A stretch of 64,000 nucleotides of DNA. Origin: Hirudinaria manillensis. Lineage: Eukaryota > Annelida > Clitellata > Hirudinida > Hirudinidae. The position numbers were made by a program, and so were the translations under genes. The stretch spans positions 1,742,501 to 1,806,500 of the forward strand of contig CM067535.1 of NCBI GenBank assembly GCA_034509925.1, written 5' to 3'. Under the pieces are notes generated by a model. That model was not told where the DNA came from and did not search any database. It was given only the letters and a program-made list of their open reading frames with translations. This document shows positions 1-15,723 of this stretch, one piece after another. How positions within the stretch are numbered: the stretch's first letter is position 1; each line of letters begins with the position of its first letter.

Positions 1-3223
<3,223 letters not shown>

Positions 3224-3431
3224 GCTAGGTTCCGACTCTTTTCGCGTTTCGAAAAAAAAAATGGACAGCAACAGCAGCAACAACCACAGCCGCAAACTAT
3301 AGACAGCTTCAGTAGCGTCGACTACACCGACTGCTCCTACCACAGCCGCCAGTGCAGCCAGCACTTCGATGGCTCTCGGCATTCGATGCTCGAGGCTCTC
3401 ATTAAGGATTCGAAATGGAAAACTGACACCT
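3224..3431 (+). CDS. orphan candidate coding exon, unknown product
   Basis: A plus-strand frame runs from a possible acceptor (CAG ending at 3223) to a strong GTGAGT donor at 3432. It encodes a glutamine-rich start followed by a normal-looking Ser/Tyr/Cys/His-containing stretch (TIDSFSSVDYTDCSYHSRQC and onward, ending in WKTDT). GC content is clearly above the surrounding sequence. I do not recognise the protein and could not connect it to other exons. The antisense frame is hydrophobic and lacks an acceptor, so it is a poorer reading. The exon may belong to a gene nested in the Smad intron. Confidence 0.3.
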
Positions 3432-3499
3432 GTGAGTGGTTCCTCTCAACGTCACCTGCACAGCGTTCACACCTCCACTACCGAGGAGTGAAAATATCC

Positions 3500-3745
3500 A
3501 CTTCCGACCATCCATCCAACCATCCATCCATCCATCCGTCCGTCCGTCCGTCCATACATCGTTGATTCATTCGTTCATTTGAACACAGATACTCCCATCT
3601 ATTCGTTTGTCCATCCATCCGTCCGTCCATCCATACATCGTTGATTCATTCGTTCATTTGAACACAGACACTCCCATCTGTTAGTTTGTCCATCCATCCG
3701 TTCGTACATCTGTCCATTCATCTGTCCATCCACTGTTTCTTCCAT
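3500..3745. repeat. degenerate CCAT/CCGT repeat with a 79-bp tandem duplication
   Basis: Imperfect (CCAT)n and (CCGT)n sequence. Inside it a segment beginning TACATCGTTGATTCATTCG at 3555 recurs at 3634, giving a 79-bp tandem duplication with few differences. Confidence 0.8.
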
Positions 3746-4043
3746 TCAGAGTAGGAGAGTACGTGTTATTTATTGAGCTCAGAAACTGCTTTGAAGGTGC
3801 ATCTAGCGACACCTCCTCAGTTGTACACCTCCTCTGAGCTCGTGCGAGCGCCAGATTCGCGCCGTCAACGATTGAAAGTGCAGCAAGCGAGACAGGTGCA
3901 CCGGATGACCTTCGACATCAATTCCACCGAGCGGTGGCGAGTGGGGTGTGGGATTATCCGTGGCCTGCGTCGTATTATTAAGCAATTGTTTTCCTTTCTT
4001 CTCAGCTTCCATCAGTCAGTGCCTAAACTGACGAGACCCTTTT

Positions 4044-4142
4044 ATCCATCCAATCATCCATTCATCCATCCATCTATCTATCCATCTATCCATCTATCCA
4101 TACGTCCATCTATCCATCCATCCATACGTCCATCTATCCATT
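4044..4142. repeat. degenerate (CCAT/CTAT)n microsatellite
   Basis: A run of CCATCCAT and CTATCCAT units with a few CGTC interruptions. It makes an artificial HPSI/YPSI peptide in one plus frame. Confidence 0.85.
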
Positions 4143-4143
4143 A

Positions 4144-4898
4144 GCTCATTCCATGGGGACAAGGTAGTCATCAGTTGGGCTAATTAACTGCCACTAATCA
4201 GAAGCTGTATTAGCATGCACCTCCTCAGTTGTACTCCTCTCCTTTCTCTTTCTGTCGATCTCTCGTGATAAACGTCTTTCACTCTTGGTCGACAGCTGAT
4301 AAGACGATAAAATTTACGGACCAAAGGGTTAGGAACTGGTCTGAGGTCAAATCCCATTGGTGGCTAAAAATAACCCGCGTCAAAGACCCGACGAGCCGCT
4401 GTCAACAAAAATGCGTGCACTTTGTGTAAACAAGCTCCTATTTCTGCTAGGAGGCCAACTGAAGAGAAAGGAAAAAGGCACACATACACATACACACACG
4501 CACACATATATAGCCACACACACACACAAACATAAATACATACACAAATACAAACACACGTTCTCACGTCAGAAGGAGGCCTATGCAGACGGAGAAATTA
4601 TTTATGATCATCCCCACCTCCATCTGATGAATCCGAACGTACGTTCGTGTCACGCTGATTGATGTTCAACAATAACAACAACAACAACAACAGCAGCAAC
4701 AATAACATCAACAACGACTGCAGCGACCACAGCGACCACCACTACTACAGCAACGACTAAAGTCATAGCGTCACTGAATATCATTTAGAGCCAATGTTGA
4801 TGCTGCTGATGATGATGATGATGATCAAATTACACTCGTAAACAAGCACTTCAGGAAGTTTAAATCCAGCATCCACTTACAATGGATCATCAAATAAA

Positions 4899-4967
<69 letters not shown>

Positions 4968-5602
4968 GATTATTATTATTGTTATTATAACAATGAATAA
5001 TTATTACATATTCTTGTTTATAATTACCCAATTATAATTAACGACACCTTCCCGTTTCGAAATCGTTTCGATTTCCGAAACTCAAAAAGAAAACTAATCC
5101 AAAAATATTTTCCAGCCTCTCGGCTGTAGAGGCAGCTACTAAATATTCAGCTAATTAATTAATAATCAATGAGCATTCCACTGGAAATCCCTTGCAATCG
5201 GCCGAATATCAATGAATTACTTGGAATTGTTTCAAAACAGGGAAATCCCAACGAACGTAAACAAACCAAAAACAGTAAATTAATGGAGCCACACGTATGC
5301 ACCTACGTGTACGAGCGTGCACACGAGCACATACACACACATACACATTGAATGAAGGCCTTATGAATATTCATCAGTAGGAGGTGAATAAATCTCAGGC
5401 AAATCAGGTCAAATAATATTCAGCTACAGCCAATCGCTGCAGGCCCGGTAGTTGTATGAGTGAAATTGTTTTGAAACGTGTAAAACGAGGTCGCGCCGAC
5501 CTAATTAGAAGGTAAACTACTACAACCAGCGCCGGGGGTGGCGGAGGCGGGAGAGGGAATGGGGTGAAGATTCCAAATCGAAAGTAGAAGCATCTTTCTA
5601 AC
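4144..5602. other. simple-repeat-rich intergenic or intronic DNA
   Basis: Contains an imperfect (CA)n tract at about 4479-4560, (CAA/CAG)n at about 4665-4760, a short (GAT)n at about 4801-4826, and a (AAT)n array at about 4903-4963. No coding exon could be supported on either strand. It is most simply the intron following the Smad first exon. Confidence 0.6.
4903..4963. repeat. (AAT)n microsatellite
   Basis: About 20 copies of AAT/ATT, uninterrupted, in AT-rich sequence. Confidence 0.9.
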
Positions 5603-6257
5603 CTGTGCCCAGTAATACTCTGCTCCAATGGTAAGGATTGCAACAGGCATGTCTTACGCCGTGATTATGTACAAGACCGTCGTAGGATGCGATCGTCTTT
5701 CCATCCTTTACACTATCCGCGCTATCTACAATCTCTTGAAAATCTTTACAAAATGGCAAAGGCCGTAATACTAGGTGACGCAGTGTCGCATCTGGCCATC
5801 TGTACAGGTGGCAACTGATACGAGAGAGAGGTAGTTTCGGATCAGAAAGATGAGCTTCGTCAGTCCAGAGGATGCAGACGCCGGACTCTTTCTTTACGCT
5901 TTTTACAACTTCCAGGAGCTCTTCCAGCTGTTCCAGGCTCAGCTGCTCGTAGAAGTCGTTCGCCTCTGACTTTTTAAAATCTCCAGAAGTCGGGCCATCG
6001 TCGACCTCTTCGAGATCCTCCGAGACTGAGAAGTGGTTGAGGATGCTTTCGAAAGCCCTGACCGTGACCGAAGAACTCTGCTGAGCTCCCTGAACATGCC
6101 CTTGAACGTTCTTGTCCGTATGTTTGTCCGTATTCTTACAGTTCTCTGCCTGCTGATCCTCTGGAAAAGTGCCGGCGTTGTAGGACTGCGTTACGGCGTT
6201 CTTTAGTCTCAGATGCCAAAGCCTTTTTATGACAACACTTCGACGCGAGCGAAACAT
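5603..6257 (-). CDS. inhibitory Smad (SMAD6/7, Dad-like), first coding exon, MH1 part
   Basis: Inhibitory Smads block TGF-beta/BMP signalling by binding activated receptors and receptor Smads. The frame starts at ATG 6257 with MFRSRRSVVIKRLW, the characteristic N-terminus of vertebrate SMAD6/7 (MFR[ST][KR]RS...RRLW). It ends with RWPDATLRHLVL and CCNPYHWSRV, the end of the degenerate inhibitory-Smad MH1 region. About 218 residues are present. The linker between the two motifs is Glu/Ser-rich and unconserved. A donor (CACAG|GTTAGA) follows at 5602, phase 1. The MH2 domain, which carries the receptor-binding function, is not visible in 1-5602 on the minus strand, so the next exon presumably lies outside the window. 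Start choice rests on the family-typical MFRS. Sequence upstream, with CT/AG microsatellites, is probably 5' UTR or promoter. Confidence 0.87.
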
Positions 6258-8877
6258 AAATCCAAAGCAAGACTGAGAGCATGGGTAGTGCGGACTAGTT
6301 GAAAATCCCGTCGTCTTTGGTTGAGCCGGACCAGATTCTGAGGACTTGAAACTAATTCCCGAACTTGGACTCGCTCGACGGCCGACGACGCTTCTCTGTT
6401 TTGAAGCTGTTGTTGTTGATGCTGATACTGCTGCTGCTGCTGCTGGTGGTCGTGGTGGTGAAGAAAACTCAGAAATAAATCGTCGACAAGTACCTTGAGG
6501 GCCTGATCAGAGAGTCGAAAAGATCCGAAAATCGAACAACAATGCATCGCACGGCACCGACCGCCAATCTGTCCACTACTGTGTGTTCTCGAATCTTCTT
6601 GAGGGAGTTTGAAACCACATGCGAACTAACAGCGTACGAAACTAACCGTGTTTTCTCTTCGCTTTGAAATCCAAAAAACAAAAACGTTAAACGTAGAAAA
6701 GTCGTAGACGAGTCGACCGAGAACTCGCTTTAGCTTCGAGTTCCTCTCGAGAAGGGCAGTGACGACCGAATAAAAATCGAGGACCTAGTCCGGAAAATAT
6801 CTGATCGCAACTGGCCGGCAGAGAGAGAGAGAGAGAGAGATGGGGAGCGAGAGAGAGAGAGAGAGATGGTGGTGTTGTGGCGATGGTGGTGTGGTATGGT
6901 GTGGTGGTGGTAAAATAACAAACGAATGAGCAAGCAACAGTTGAACTGGAGAGCGACCGGTGCCAGCCTGACTGGCACCACTCACTCTCGTTCGACCGCT
7001 CTCACGTCCCCGTCGACGCCAGAACAGTCTGCCTCCGCCCGTTCGTTCTATACTCGGTCTCTCTTCTCTTTTTTTTTGCTTTTTCTTTTCTTTCTTTTTC
7101 ACGTCGATTTTCAAGTAATTATCTCAACAAAAAAAAACGATGAAAATATTATTCAAAGGAGTCTCCCTTTCCTGTACCGTGGGTCGGCAGGGCTACGAAC
7201 GAGGTGTTCTTCGACGGTGCAGAGTCTAGTCCCCTTCCTTCCATGGACGACTTCTTATAGAGAGACTAAACCGAGTCCTATCTATCTCGAGTGGCACACT
7301 TAAAACTGCCGAGAAAACGTTAACTTGCCAAACGATGTTTAGTCTAGCGCCCGCGACGACGGCCGCGTTCCGATTCGAAGTTCGGTATGAAATGCGAACG
7401 GTCGCTGGTGCAGCAGTACGTAGAAGATCCGAGCATCGCCACCACATAAGAGTTTGGCGGCGGTCAGACTGAGCGTTAAATAGCATTGAATGATTGTTGT
7501 TGGCGCTCGCTGTGCCTGACTTGTATACGGCGCTTCTCCGTTTCGTTGTTCTCTTTCCTTTTGCTCACCATCTCTCCATATCTTTATTTCTCTTTTTCTT
7601 TCTATCTATCTCTCTATCTCTCCCTATCTCTCTCTCTCTCTATCTTTCTCTATCTCTCGTTTTTCAGAGCCATCGTAAAGTAAACTAAAGTAAACTTTTA
7701 TTTTTTGATAGCTTCCTTCCTTTGCCACGCCTACCATTTTCTCATTCGAGGATGTCGTCTATGGATCTGTGAGTAAATAAAAATATTTATTCTCTCAAAT
7801 GATCACAAATGTTTGCGTATTTATCTCCTAGAGAGCGCGCGCAGAATCAAGAAACGCGTTGTTGTTATTATTGTTGTTGTTGTTGCTGTTATTGTTGTTA
7901 TTGTTTTCAGTCGGCCAGAGAAAGTCTACTGTCCGTCTGAACAAGAGACGTAGAGAGGAATTCGTCTCTGTGTCGTGAATGAAAATTCGAGTTTTATCTT
8001 CTAGTTATAGACTCATTGTCGTTCGGCCGGTCTCGTAATTGAGGTATTTTCGAGAGAATCAACCCAATTAAAGTCGTATTCTATTGAGGACTTTCTGAGC
8101 AGGAAAGATTGTCGGCGCCCGTCGTAAAAACAGGCGGAGTCAAAGGCTGGCGTCGGGAGGACCGAGATGCACTTCTGTTACACTGCGCTGTCATTGCGTG
8201 TGGAGACTTTTGAAAGAATAAGTTTTCGAATGAATTCTTAATTTCGTCATCCATTCTCTCTCTCTCTCTAGCTCTCATGCTCGAAGTTCAGAATATTTCT
8301 CCTACTCAAACTCTAGCGCCCATTGATCTCCGGTCTACAATTGAGATTCTCTGCCTTTCGAATTGAACTCTCTGATGTTTATTGCCTGGCGATGAATCGA
8401 AACGAATAGTGAAAAGATGGCCAACCGTCGAAGCAGATGCCGCCATCATCGGTCCCAAATGTTACTATTCGTTCTAATAACAGAAATAGCAACAAGATGA
8501 GAGACCATGATGTACTGCTGATGTTGATGACAATACGAGGTTAAAAGTAGAATTCTATATCGACTTCAAGTCTGGAGGGGATTGCAATCAATTCTCATCC
8601 GAAATTTATGTCGTCAGACGTTTCGACTTTTTCATTCAACAGATCACCTACTTGGCTCCCGATCACCTGGCTACAACATGCCGACGACATTTCATCGATT
8701 TTTTTTTTTAAAGAAGTCTGTTTTATATCCGGTTCTATGAATAAAAATCAACATTCCCAATAAATATTTTACATCTGGAAAAGTCCCATGAAAACAATGC
8801 TCCATCCATTCGCTGACAGACGTTCCTTGATTTATTGGAAAGAAATTAAACTAAAAGTGAATTAGATAATTACACTC
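6258..8877. other. upstream region of the Smad gene, with CT/AG tracts, no other gene seen
   Basis: Moderately GC-rich DNA just upstream of the Smad start, a likely 5' UTR and promoter. It contains (GA)n at about 6820-6865, GGT-rich sequence at about 6866-6910 and (CT)n at about 7565-7660. Several open frames here are low complexity. No domain or exon could be supported. Confidence 0.5.
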
Positions 8878-9240
8878 ATGGGATGCTCAGTCATCAACTC
8901 ATCATCGGCACCGAACGGCAATCGTCGAGGCGATGATGGCGAAGACAATAGCAATAAAATATATAAGAAAAACAGTCATGCCTCGACGGGAAAACTAATA
9001 AATAATAAAAATAATAATGGATGCTTGCACTCCATGACCCATTGCGGACGAGACAAGAGCAGCACAGGAAACGTCAATTTGTCTCGAAATGACAGACATC
9101 GAGGAGCGCAAAAAAAGAATTTACGAATAGAAATTCGCTTTTATCCATTATTTTATTTTCATATAATTGTGGCGCACTATTTTATTATCTATTATTTTAT
9201 TTTATTATTTATTTATGAACTGAAATTAGTTGATTACTAA
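8878..9240 (+). CDS. doubtful ORF with an N-myristoylation-like start
   Basis: A frame of 120 codons opens with ATG at 8878 and begins MGCSVINSSSAPNGNRRGDD. This fits an N-terminal Gly2 myristoylation plus Cys3 palmitoylation pattern and continues Asn/Ser/Lys-rich. The last 30 residues are hydrophobic and AT-driven, so any real exon would stop earlier, but I see no good donor. I recognise no family. It could be a first exon of a membrane-anchored protein or chance. Confidence 0.18.
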   Translation: MGCSVINSSSAPNGNRRGDDGEDNSNKIYKKNSHASTGKLINNKNNNGCLHSMTHCGRDKSSTGNVNLSRNDRHRGAQKKNLRIEIRFYPLFYFHIIVAHYFIIYYFILLFIYELKLVDY

Positions 9241-11509
9241 TAATTTGTCGTCCAGAAATAGATTTTTTTACGACTAACTTTGAGTCAAACTTTGAATTGA
9301 AACATTATTAACACAAATGCAAACATACATTGTTATCCAAATTGACAAAATTCTCTTTTGTATCTTTCTTTATAATTCTTTGAATCACATTTAAACCGCC
9401 TCGAGCAAGATTGTGCTAGAAATTTTGACTGCGCAACGCCCGAAATCACTATTTCCTGTTCAATTAAAGAGCTTAAATTCTTTTTTAAATTAAATTTTCT
9501 TTGTAATAACATTTCTTTTTTGTTCACATTACAATTTGATCAAAAAAGCTCCGGCGTTTGTACAAAATGATAGCTCTCACATCGTAGAGTATCAGATAAC
9601 GCGGATGGAAATGAGACCCGTGCCACTGAAAGACTGAATCGATTCGGCGGATATGACAAAAAACCCTCCAGGAACAAAATTTCTGAATTTCAAATTTTCA
9701 AATAAAAATTTTGTTTAATCGATACAAATTTTCAAAACTGAGGCCATTAGACGAGCCATTTTGAGCACCATGTTTCTTTTGATCGATCGTCGTGTCTCGC
9801 TGTTTTCGTCGGGTTCGATTGTGCTCGAAAATTATTAAACAAATCAAAATATTGAACTCAATATCTCTACAAAGCATCAGATGAAATAGCCACAAACTTC
9901 GATGGAAATCTCAGAGAGCAATGAACTTTACCGTTCGTTTATTGATGAAAAGAAAACTTAAATACTAATCTCCTAAAAGATAAATATGGAAAAACAACAC
10001 AGCTATGGACGGTGACACGAGGCGACGACGGAATTTGACAGCTTCGTCTGACCCGGAGGCGCCACTCGTAGCGCAGACGAGTAATTCTTCTTACGATGGA
10101 AACATCCCATCTGAATCATGTCCGCCATTCGGTATGGATTTCGAATAAATATGAACAACAAGAATTATAAGTGCTGGAGTGATAGCATAATTGCATAACC
10201 GGAGGTGGAGAAATCTTATGGATGATTTTCCAGAGTTAATTGCACTTCGTCCAGGCAGGAAATTGGCTTCGACGCATTCGATTAAGTTTCACCTTTATTG
10301 AATTTTCCTGGAACTCAAAGCTTTATTCCCGGAAAGAGGCTTTATTTCCTACAAATGGATTAAATTGAAAATGGCAACGATGCGGATTGGATCAGTCCTA
10401 GAAACTATCTTTTCTAATTTCAGGTGGCTTTAGCATCTCAATTTGAACAAATTAGTTGCAGCATTTCACTGATTAATCATCATTTGACGTCTCGTGTCTA
10501 TGAGGAGGACGGCTTGCAATAATTCGAATATTTTTTTTTAAGGGGCCATTTTTAACTGAATGATGAAATCGTTCCTACATTGAAATTTTCTGGGCGGCGT
10601 TGGCTATTTTTCAAAATAGAAAGTCTTTCTCATTTAATTAGGCGATGCTCTGCTATAAGCATGATTTCTGATTCAATAGTCCAATCTCGTAATCAAACCA
10701 AAAAAATTTTTCTAATTTTTAAGTGCGGCAGGCCAATTTTTGCATTTAGCCCAGGGGGTCTGTCCCTCAGATTCTCTTTTGAGGAATAGATAAATAAATT
10801 CCTGGGGCTTAAAAAGATGGGATTGGATAAAGGAAAGGGAAGAAAATTTGATTTAAAATCGATGTCCACCATAAGACTCACTACAAGATCAGAGTTTGAA
10901 ACAGATTTTTGAAGCCTCAAGCGAATCTTGACCGAAATTTGGAATTGACACGCACGTTTATTTCTATCCACTTTTAATTATCCACAAATCAGAATTCGTT
11001 TCCACTTCAATTCTTCACACCTTGAGATAATCTCTATTAGGTTTAACAGGTCGGCATTGATTAGGGATCAGTACCTGCTCATCCAAATAAGTCGGATGAT
11101 GGCAATGGAAATCATTTGTGAAGTCATTCGAGGACTACGGGCGAAAATTGTGACACGAAACTTGATACTTGCGATTTGACGGGGTGACAGTCTCCACCGA
11201 AAACTGAACAACGACTTGTTTTTCGGTGCTGCAATGGGTTTCATCTTTTCTAGAGTTTGGCTAGGAAAAAGCTCTAGGTTTGGGTAATGATTTCTCCACG
11301 ACGAGATAAAAACGTAGTCAGAAATGACAGATATATTCGGAGGGACGAAAATGGGTTAGAAGGGCGTAGCTTCATTCGGTTTGAACTTCCTGGAGATAAC
11401 TGAAGAGGAGATATTTCAGTCTAGACCTGACTAGGCGCCGATGTTGTGGCTGTCTTTCCGCCGTTCTCCATTAGTCCAACCTTTCTCCTGTCTTATTCTT
11501 TATCTTACG
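9241..11509. other. gene-free stretch, nothing recognisable
   Basis: AT-rich sequence without long frames, arrays or clear splice-bounded exons on either strand. I see nothing to annotate. Confidence 0.5.
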
Positions 11510-12253
11510 TTATGACAGTTGGCAATTCTTAAGACTCCCGAGGAAGTTTTGGAGGGGGTCGATCCATAGAGACTGTCGTTCGCAGCGTGGATGGCTTAGA
11601 CGTGTCGTTTTGTAAATACTGTTATCATAGATGTGATAAGGTAATGCCGTCTTGTTTGCGTACGCTTCACTTAAACAGTTATTAGATCTGTTTAATTTAT
11701 GAGATGTGCCACTGATAATTTGTTTCACGTAGATATAGTTCGGCGCTAAAATCAGCGCCATTTTTTTTTCGTTACTGTCGGGATGGTTTCTTGAGATAAT
11801 GATTCTTGTGAAACTTTGCAGATTGTGTCTAACAAGATTAGCCATCTCCTTGCAAACATGTACGTGTTCATTAGGGAGATAAAAAGTTAAAAGGGAGGAG
11901 CAGGAATGACATCCAATGACGGATCTGAAACGCTTTGGCGGGGAAATGCATGCCGGATAAAGTGCATGTACAAATTCATTTCGAGAGTGGATTCTACTTC
12001 CCCGATCGCCAGGCGTAAAAGATTGGATTTTTCTATATCCCCGGGGGCATGTAGACCCCCCTCCAGATTTGTCCGTGGTTCCATTAACGTTCAGTGCAAC
12101 GTAAGAGTTCTCCATTTTCGATCGCATTTCAGGATTCATTTTCTTTCTAATGCGGTGGCAATCATGCGTTCCGAGGGGTAAAAACTCATCCGAAGAACCG
12201 GAACACCTGGAGATCTTTTTCTCACACCTCGCAAAGGTGTGGATGGAGTACAA
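11510..12253 (-). CDS. long unassigned frame, possibly decayed element or gene
   Basis: This minus-strand frame is open for 247 codons, long for the local composition, and ends at a stop at 11510. The first ATG in frame comes about 38 codons in. The peptide has no recognisable domain; it contains scattered Cys/His and an ordinary amino-acid mix (for example LTFYLPNEHVHVCKEMANLV). A second short frame on the same strand at about 11887-12084 is also protein-like, which may mean a frameshifted relic. It could be a degraded transposable element, a pseudogene or chance; I cannot decide. Confidence 0.2.
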   Translation of the reverse strand: MYSIHTFARCEKKISRCSGSSDEFLPLGTHDCHRIRKKMNPEMRSKMENSYVALNVNGTTDKSGGGSTCPRGYRKIQSFTPGDRGSRIHSRNEFVHALYPACISPPKRFRSVIGCHSCSSLLTFYLPNEHVHVCKEMANLVRHNLQSFTRIIISRNHPDSNEKKMALILAPNYIYVKQIISGTSHKLNRSNNCLSEAYANKTALPYHIYDNSIYKTTRLSHPRCERQSLWIDPLQNFLGSLKNCQLS

Positions 12254-12474
12254 TGAAGATATTAATTAGAGGGCAGGTATCGGTGGGAGGGAGACGGTCT
12301 TGCACCTGCTCTTGTACAAAGATAATTTTCCAGGTGACAGGCAGCGCATAAATCATCCATAAGTGGAGCATTGGCATGTCGTCTGAAAGGGTTTGCTCTT
12401 CTTAAGACTGTCAAATTACAGCACAACAACCAAAGAAGAATGATTGATATGTTTGCTCCTCCAATTAGGTTCAA

Positions 12475-13887
12475 GCAATGGGTAGCTAAAGCTGCTTTTA
12501 ACGAGAATTTTCTGACTTATTAACTGCGTTGTCATATTTGTCAACACAAATTATCTTAGTTCAATGTAAAACAAAAAGCAGGTAAATTTATTATAATTAT
12601 TGTGCGATATATTATTGAAGCTAACATGCTTTAATATCAACGAACAAATATCTGTAATTTTAAATTTAGTTTTTTTCTTTTTGCATTCACGGAGCAATTG
12701 TTCCGACCGACCATGCCCAGAAACCCATCACTCAAAAAAAATCATTTCGTGATTAAAAGTGCTGATAATTTCCTAAATCGTAATAAATTTTAAATTGGAA
12801 GTATTAATTACAGCACTTCAAAGAAAGGTAATCACAAATACAAACCGTCTCCGCCGAAGCAATCCATCAAAATTTTTTCGGGAGACGTCGCACGTCCCAA
12901 GGGATTTGAGTGCTCCTAAGATATCTGAGTAGTTCCATTAAGGTGGCAGGATCTGCGCAAATACTTGGAGGGGCTGATCATCCCAGCACGTTCAGCGACG
13001 CTTTGATAGCAAAGGTATTATCGCTAACCAAGCCCTATGCCGATCCCTACCAACTAAAGCCACAAGCCACACTCAGAAACGATACGACCTACGATCGAGA
13101 CGACCTCACCTGTTTCTTCCATGTCTCCTTAGGAGAAGTCACTAAGTGCGCTGAGTGTTAAAAACATACGTTCGTGGCACGAAACACATGTGGCAAAACC
13201 ACAAGACCAGTCGGGCAGTACTGGCTCAGCTGACATTGAAGGGTGAAGCCAATTATCCATTTTCCAGGTCACAATGTTTTAACTTGACCTGACCTTGTGC
13301 AACGTCCATAGCCTCTGCAGCCAGGGCATCCGAATCAACCACGTAGTCTAAATTTAGGTTTTCATTTTTCCAAAACTCGCGGGCAATCGGACCACAAAAG
13401 AAAACCACGTGCCATCGCGTCTCGCTATCGAAAAATCTTCATTCTCCAAAAGAAACTACCAGACAACTGAAAGCATCGATTTGACAAACACCACTAAAAC
13501 GACAAAACATTAAGACAACGATGCGAAGGAGCGACCCGACCACTTCCGTGCGGTGAAATCTTTCCAGCAGCAAAATGGAAACCAGAAACTAAAATCCGAA
13601 CTTCCTCCTCGTCGACTTAGTCCGCCCGCTTGCACAGCTTAGACTCGACATTGATTAGAAGTCTGTACAAATGGTATAAATGTACAGATGCAAGAGGCAT
13701 GTAAAAATAAACTCATGTTTAACAAGTGGAGAATTTAGTGAGATTTTTTTTTTCATGAAATCATAACAAAACGTTCGTGCAACAGAACTTCAATCGCGCA
13801 CACGTCCCGACGGCTTATAGCAGCAAAAGTCAGAGGAACCTGAAATGGGCGCGTGTGTCGTACTGCTATTGTTCATGGTAAAATAAT
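12475..13887. other. intergenic or 3' flank of PABPN1, no gene supported
   Basis: A plus frame at 12910-13161 is open for 83 codons but has no recognisable content. The rest is AT-rich on the left and probably includes the PABPN1 3' UTR next to 13888. No RNA gene was seen. Confidence 0.45.
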
Positions 13888-14706
13888 CTAATAAGGTGAA
13901 TAATGAAATGATTTCCTTGGCCTAAACCTTCCCCTGAATCTGGGCACGTGATTGGCATAAATCGGGGCATAACCGTAACGGGGTCTCATGTAGCGAGCCC
14001 TCGGCGGCCTGTTTGTGGTGGAGATGCCCGGACGATTAGTGCGCTTGCAAGTGACCTTTATTTGTCGGCCTCTGAACAGGGACTCGTCTAGAGCCATGGC
14101 GGTGTTCACCGCATCTTTGTCCGCAAACTCGACGTAGGCGAAACCTTTCGGATGACCAGTGTACTTGTCGCACATGATGGTGACTCTGTTTACCGAACCG
14201 CAACCGTGGAAGTGAGCTTCCAATTCTTCTGCGGTCGCTCCATAATCGACGTTGCCTATCCAGACGGACCTCGTGTCGGCATCCAACTTCTCTTCGACGG
14301 ACAGGGCAGGAGGGCTGCCCTTCCTCGACGGTCCCATATTTCCGTACTGTTTTTCGACTTCGTTCTGCATCTCCTTGATCTTTTCCGCCTCTTCTTCCAT
14401 TTCCTTGACTCTGGCTTTGATCACCTCCAACTCCTGAAATAATTTGTGAAGCAAATGTCAAAAAGGGAAAAAAATGTCACCTAAATGTCAACAGCCATGG
14501 AATAAATATGCCCATTAGTTCTAAGGATGGAACACAAACATTAAAGACAATGTAAATAATCTTGAAAATCTCACAGGGTCATCTTGCATGCTCTCATCTC
14601 CGAGTGCATCGACATCGCCCGCGTCTTTAGAACTGATTCCACTCAGGTCCACATCTTCTGCACTTTCATCAAATTGATAGCTCTGGTCCTCTCCATTTAA
14701 TGACAT
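13888..14706 (-). CDS. PABPN1: nuclear poly(A)-binding protein 1 (PABPN1/PABP2), two coding exons
   Basis: PABPN1 binds growing poly(A) tails in the nucleus and makes poly(A) polymerase processive while setting tail length. Exon 1 is 14706-14575 (44 codons, acidic, starting [10 protein letters not shown]), with a GTGAGA donor. Exon 2 is 14433-13888, after a TTATTTCAG acceptor. The joined frame is 225 residues, close to insect Pabp2. Exon 2 shows, in order, a Glu/Lys coiled coil ([20 protein letters not shown]), a single RRM with RNP2 VWIGNVDY and RNP1 KGFAYVEF, and an Arg/Pro/Tyr-rich tail ([20 protein letters not shown]), the usual PABPN1 order. The GDESMQDDP at the exon 1 end also matches the family. 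The vertebrate N-terminal polyalanine is absent, as is typical of invertebrates. Confidence 0.96.
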
Positions 14707-15723
14707 CCTGGCATGGAAATGAATGACTTTATCTTAACATCAGCACAATAATTATGTAAATGCAAGGCAAATGTCAAACTTTTAACTTGTAAAACACTGT
14801 AAAAAAAACTCCACTTTTGGAGCCTTTATGCATGAATAAGGTTTATGCTCTAATTGCAAAATAAACTTACTGAGCCCTATACAACATGTAAACAGAAACA
14901 CATGTAATTGCTATCAAACTGTCCCAAATAATGAAGCAGAACAAGTTTTACAAAGTAGTGGTGTTTTAAGAGATGCCTATAAGTACCTTGGCAGCATTAT
15001 GTAACTTTTTACCGGTTACCAAAATGCAAGTGAGAGCAGAACAAATGTGGAGGATAAATAGGCAAAAATGGTCTGAACCTAACTGGGCTTAGTTTGTTGA
15101 CCACAAATTTAATAAAGCCAACTCCTTTCTAAAAGCATTAACGTGATGTGGTAAATTGCCACAATTGAACACTTGAGATAGTAAGAGTCGTGAAAATAAA
15201 TTCGACATTAAGTTTCAGTTAAGGTACAAATATTTTGAGGAAAATTATCCTTAAAAGCACCTCGCTCTAACATGCTCATAAATACAAATTCCGAGCCGGC
15301 AGCAATGGACCTAAAATGCGCTGAACAATTCCATGGAGTTATCAATCCACAATTTAACAATGTGAATACATTATTTTAATGATGACTTACGTTGCAATAT
15401 TTTCGTTAAAAGTACGTTATTAAGAGCCACCATCCAAAACACGAATGCAACGTTATAATAAAACTTCCGGTAATACAACATAGATAGAAAATTTGCATAG
15501 CAGTCCTTAATTTTAAACTTTATACAAATAAAATTTTATTTTTAATAGTTAAATGTGTTTCTTATTTAAAATAAGATAATTGGTTCACGGGTCCGAATGC
15601 AATAAAATGCCGTGCTACATTATTCAAGAACTAAACTTTGGATTGGGCGCGAGACCGATAAACACATACACACGGACATATATGAGGTTTCTGTAGAGCT
15701 CACTTAATATCTTGATGATAAAT
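14707..15723. other. PABPN1 upstream region, no gene seen
   Basis: AT-rich sequence between the PABPN1 start and the HECT-associated rearranged block. It presumably contains the PABPN1 promoter and 5' UTR. No open frame of interest. Confidence 0.45.

Noticed and set aside
3809-4240. Repeated ACCTCCTCAGTTGTAC at about 3811 and 4220 as a transposon target duplication
   Set aside because: The DNA between shows no element-like ends or coding capacity; only a short direct repeat.
6227-6681. Minus frames just upstream of the Smad start
   Set aside because: Gln/His-rich low-complexity translations of probable 5' UTR.
12910-13161. 83-codon plus frame
   Set aside because: No similarity, no splice context, modest length; insufficient to call a gene.
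14036-14461. Frames overlapping PABPN1 in other phases
   Set aside because: Shadows of the confirmed PABPN1 exon.
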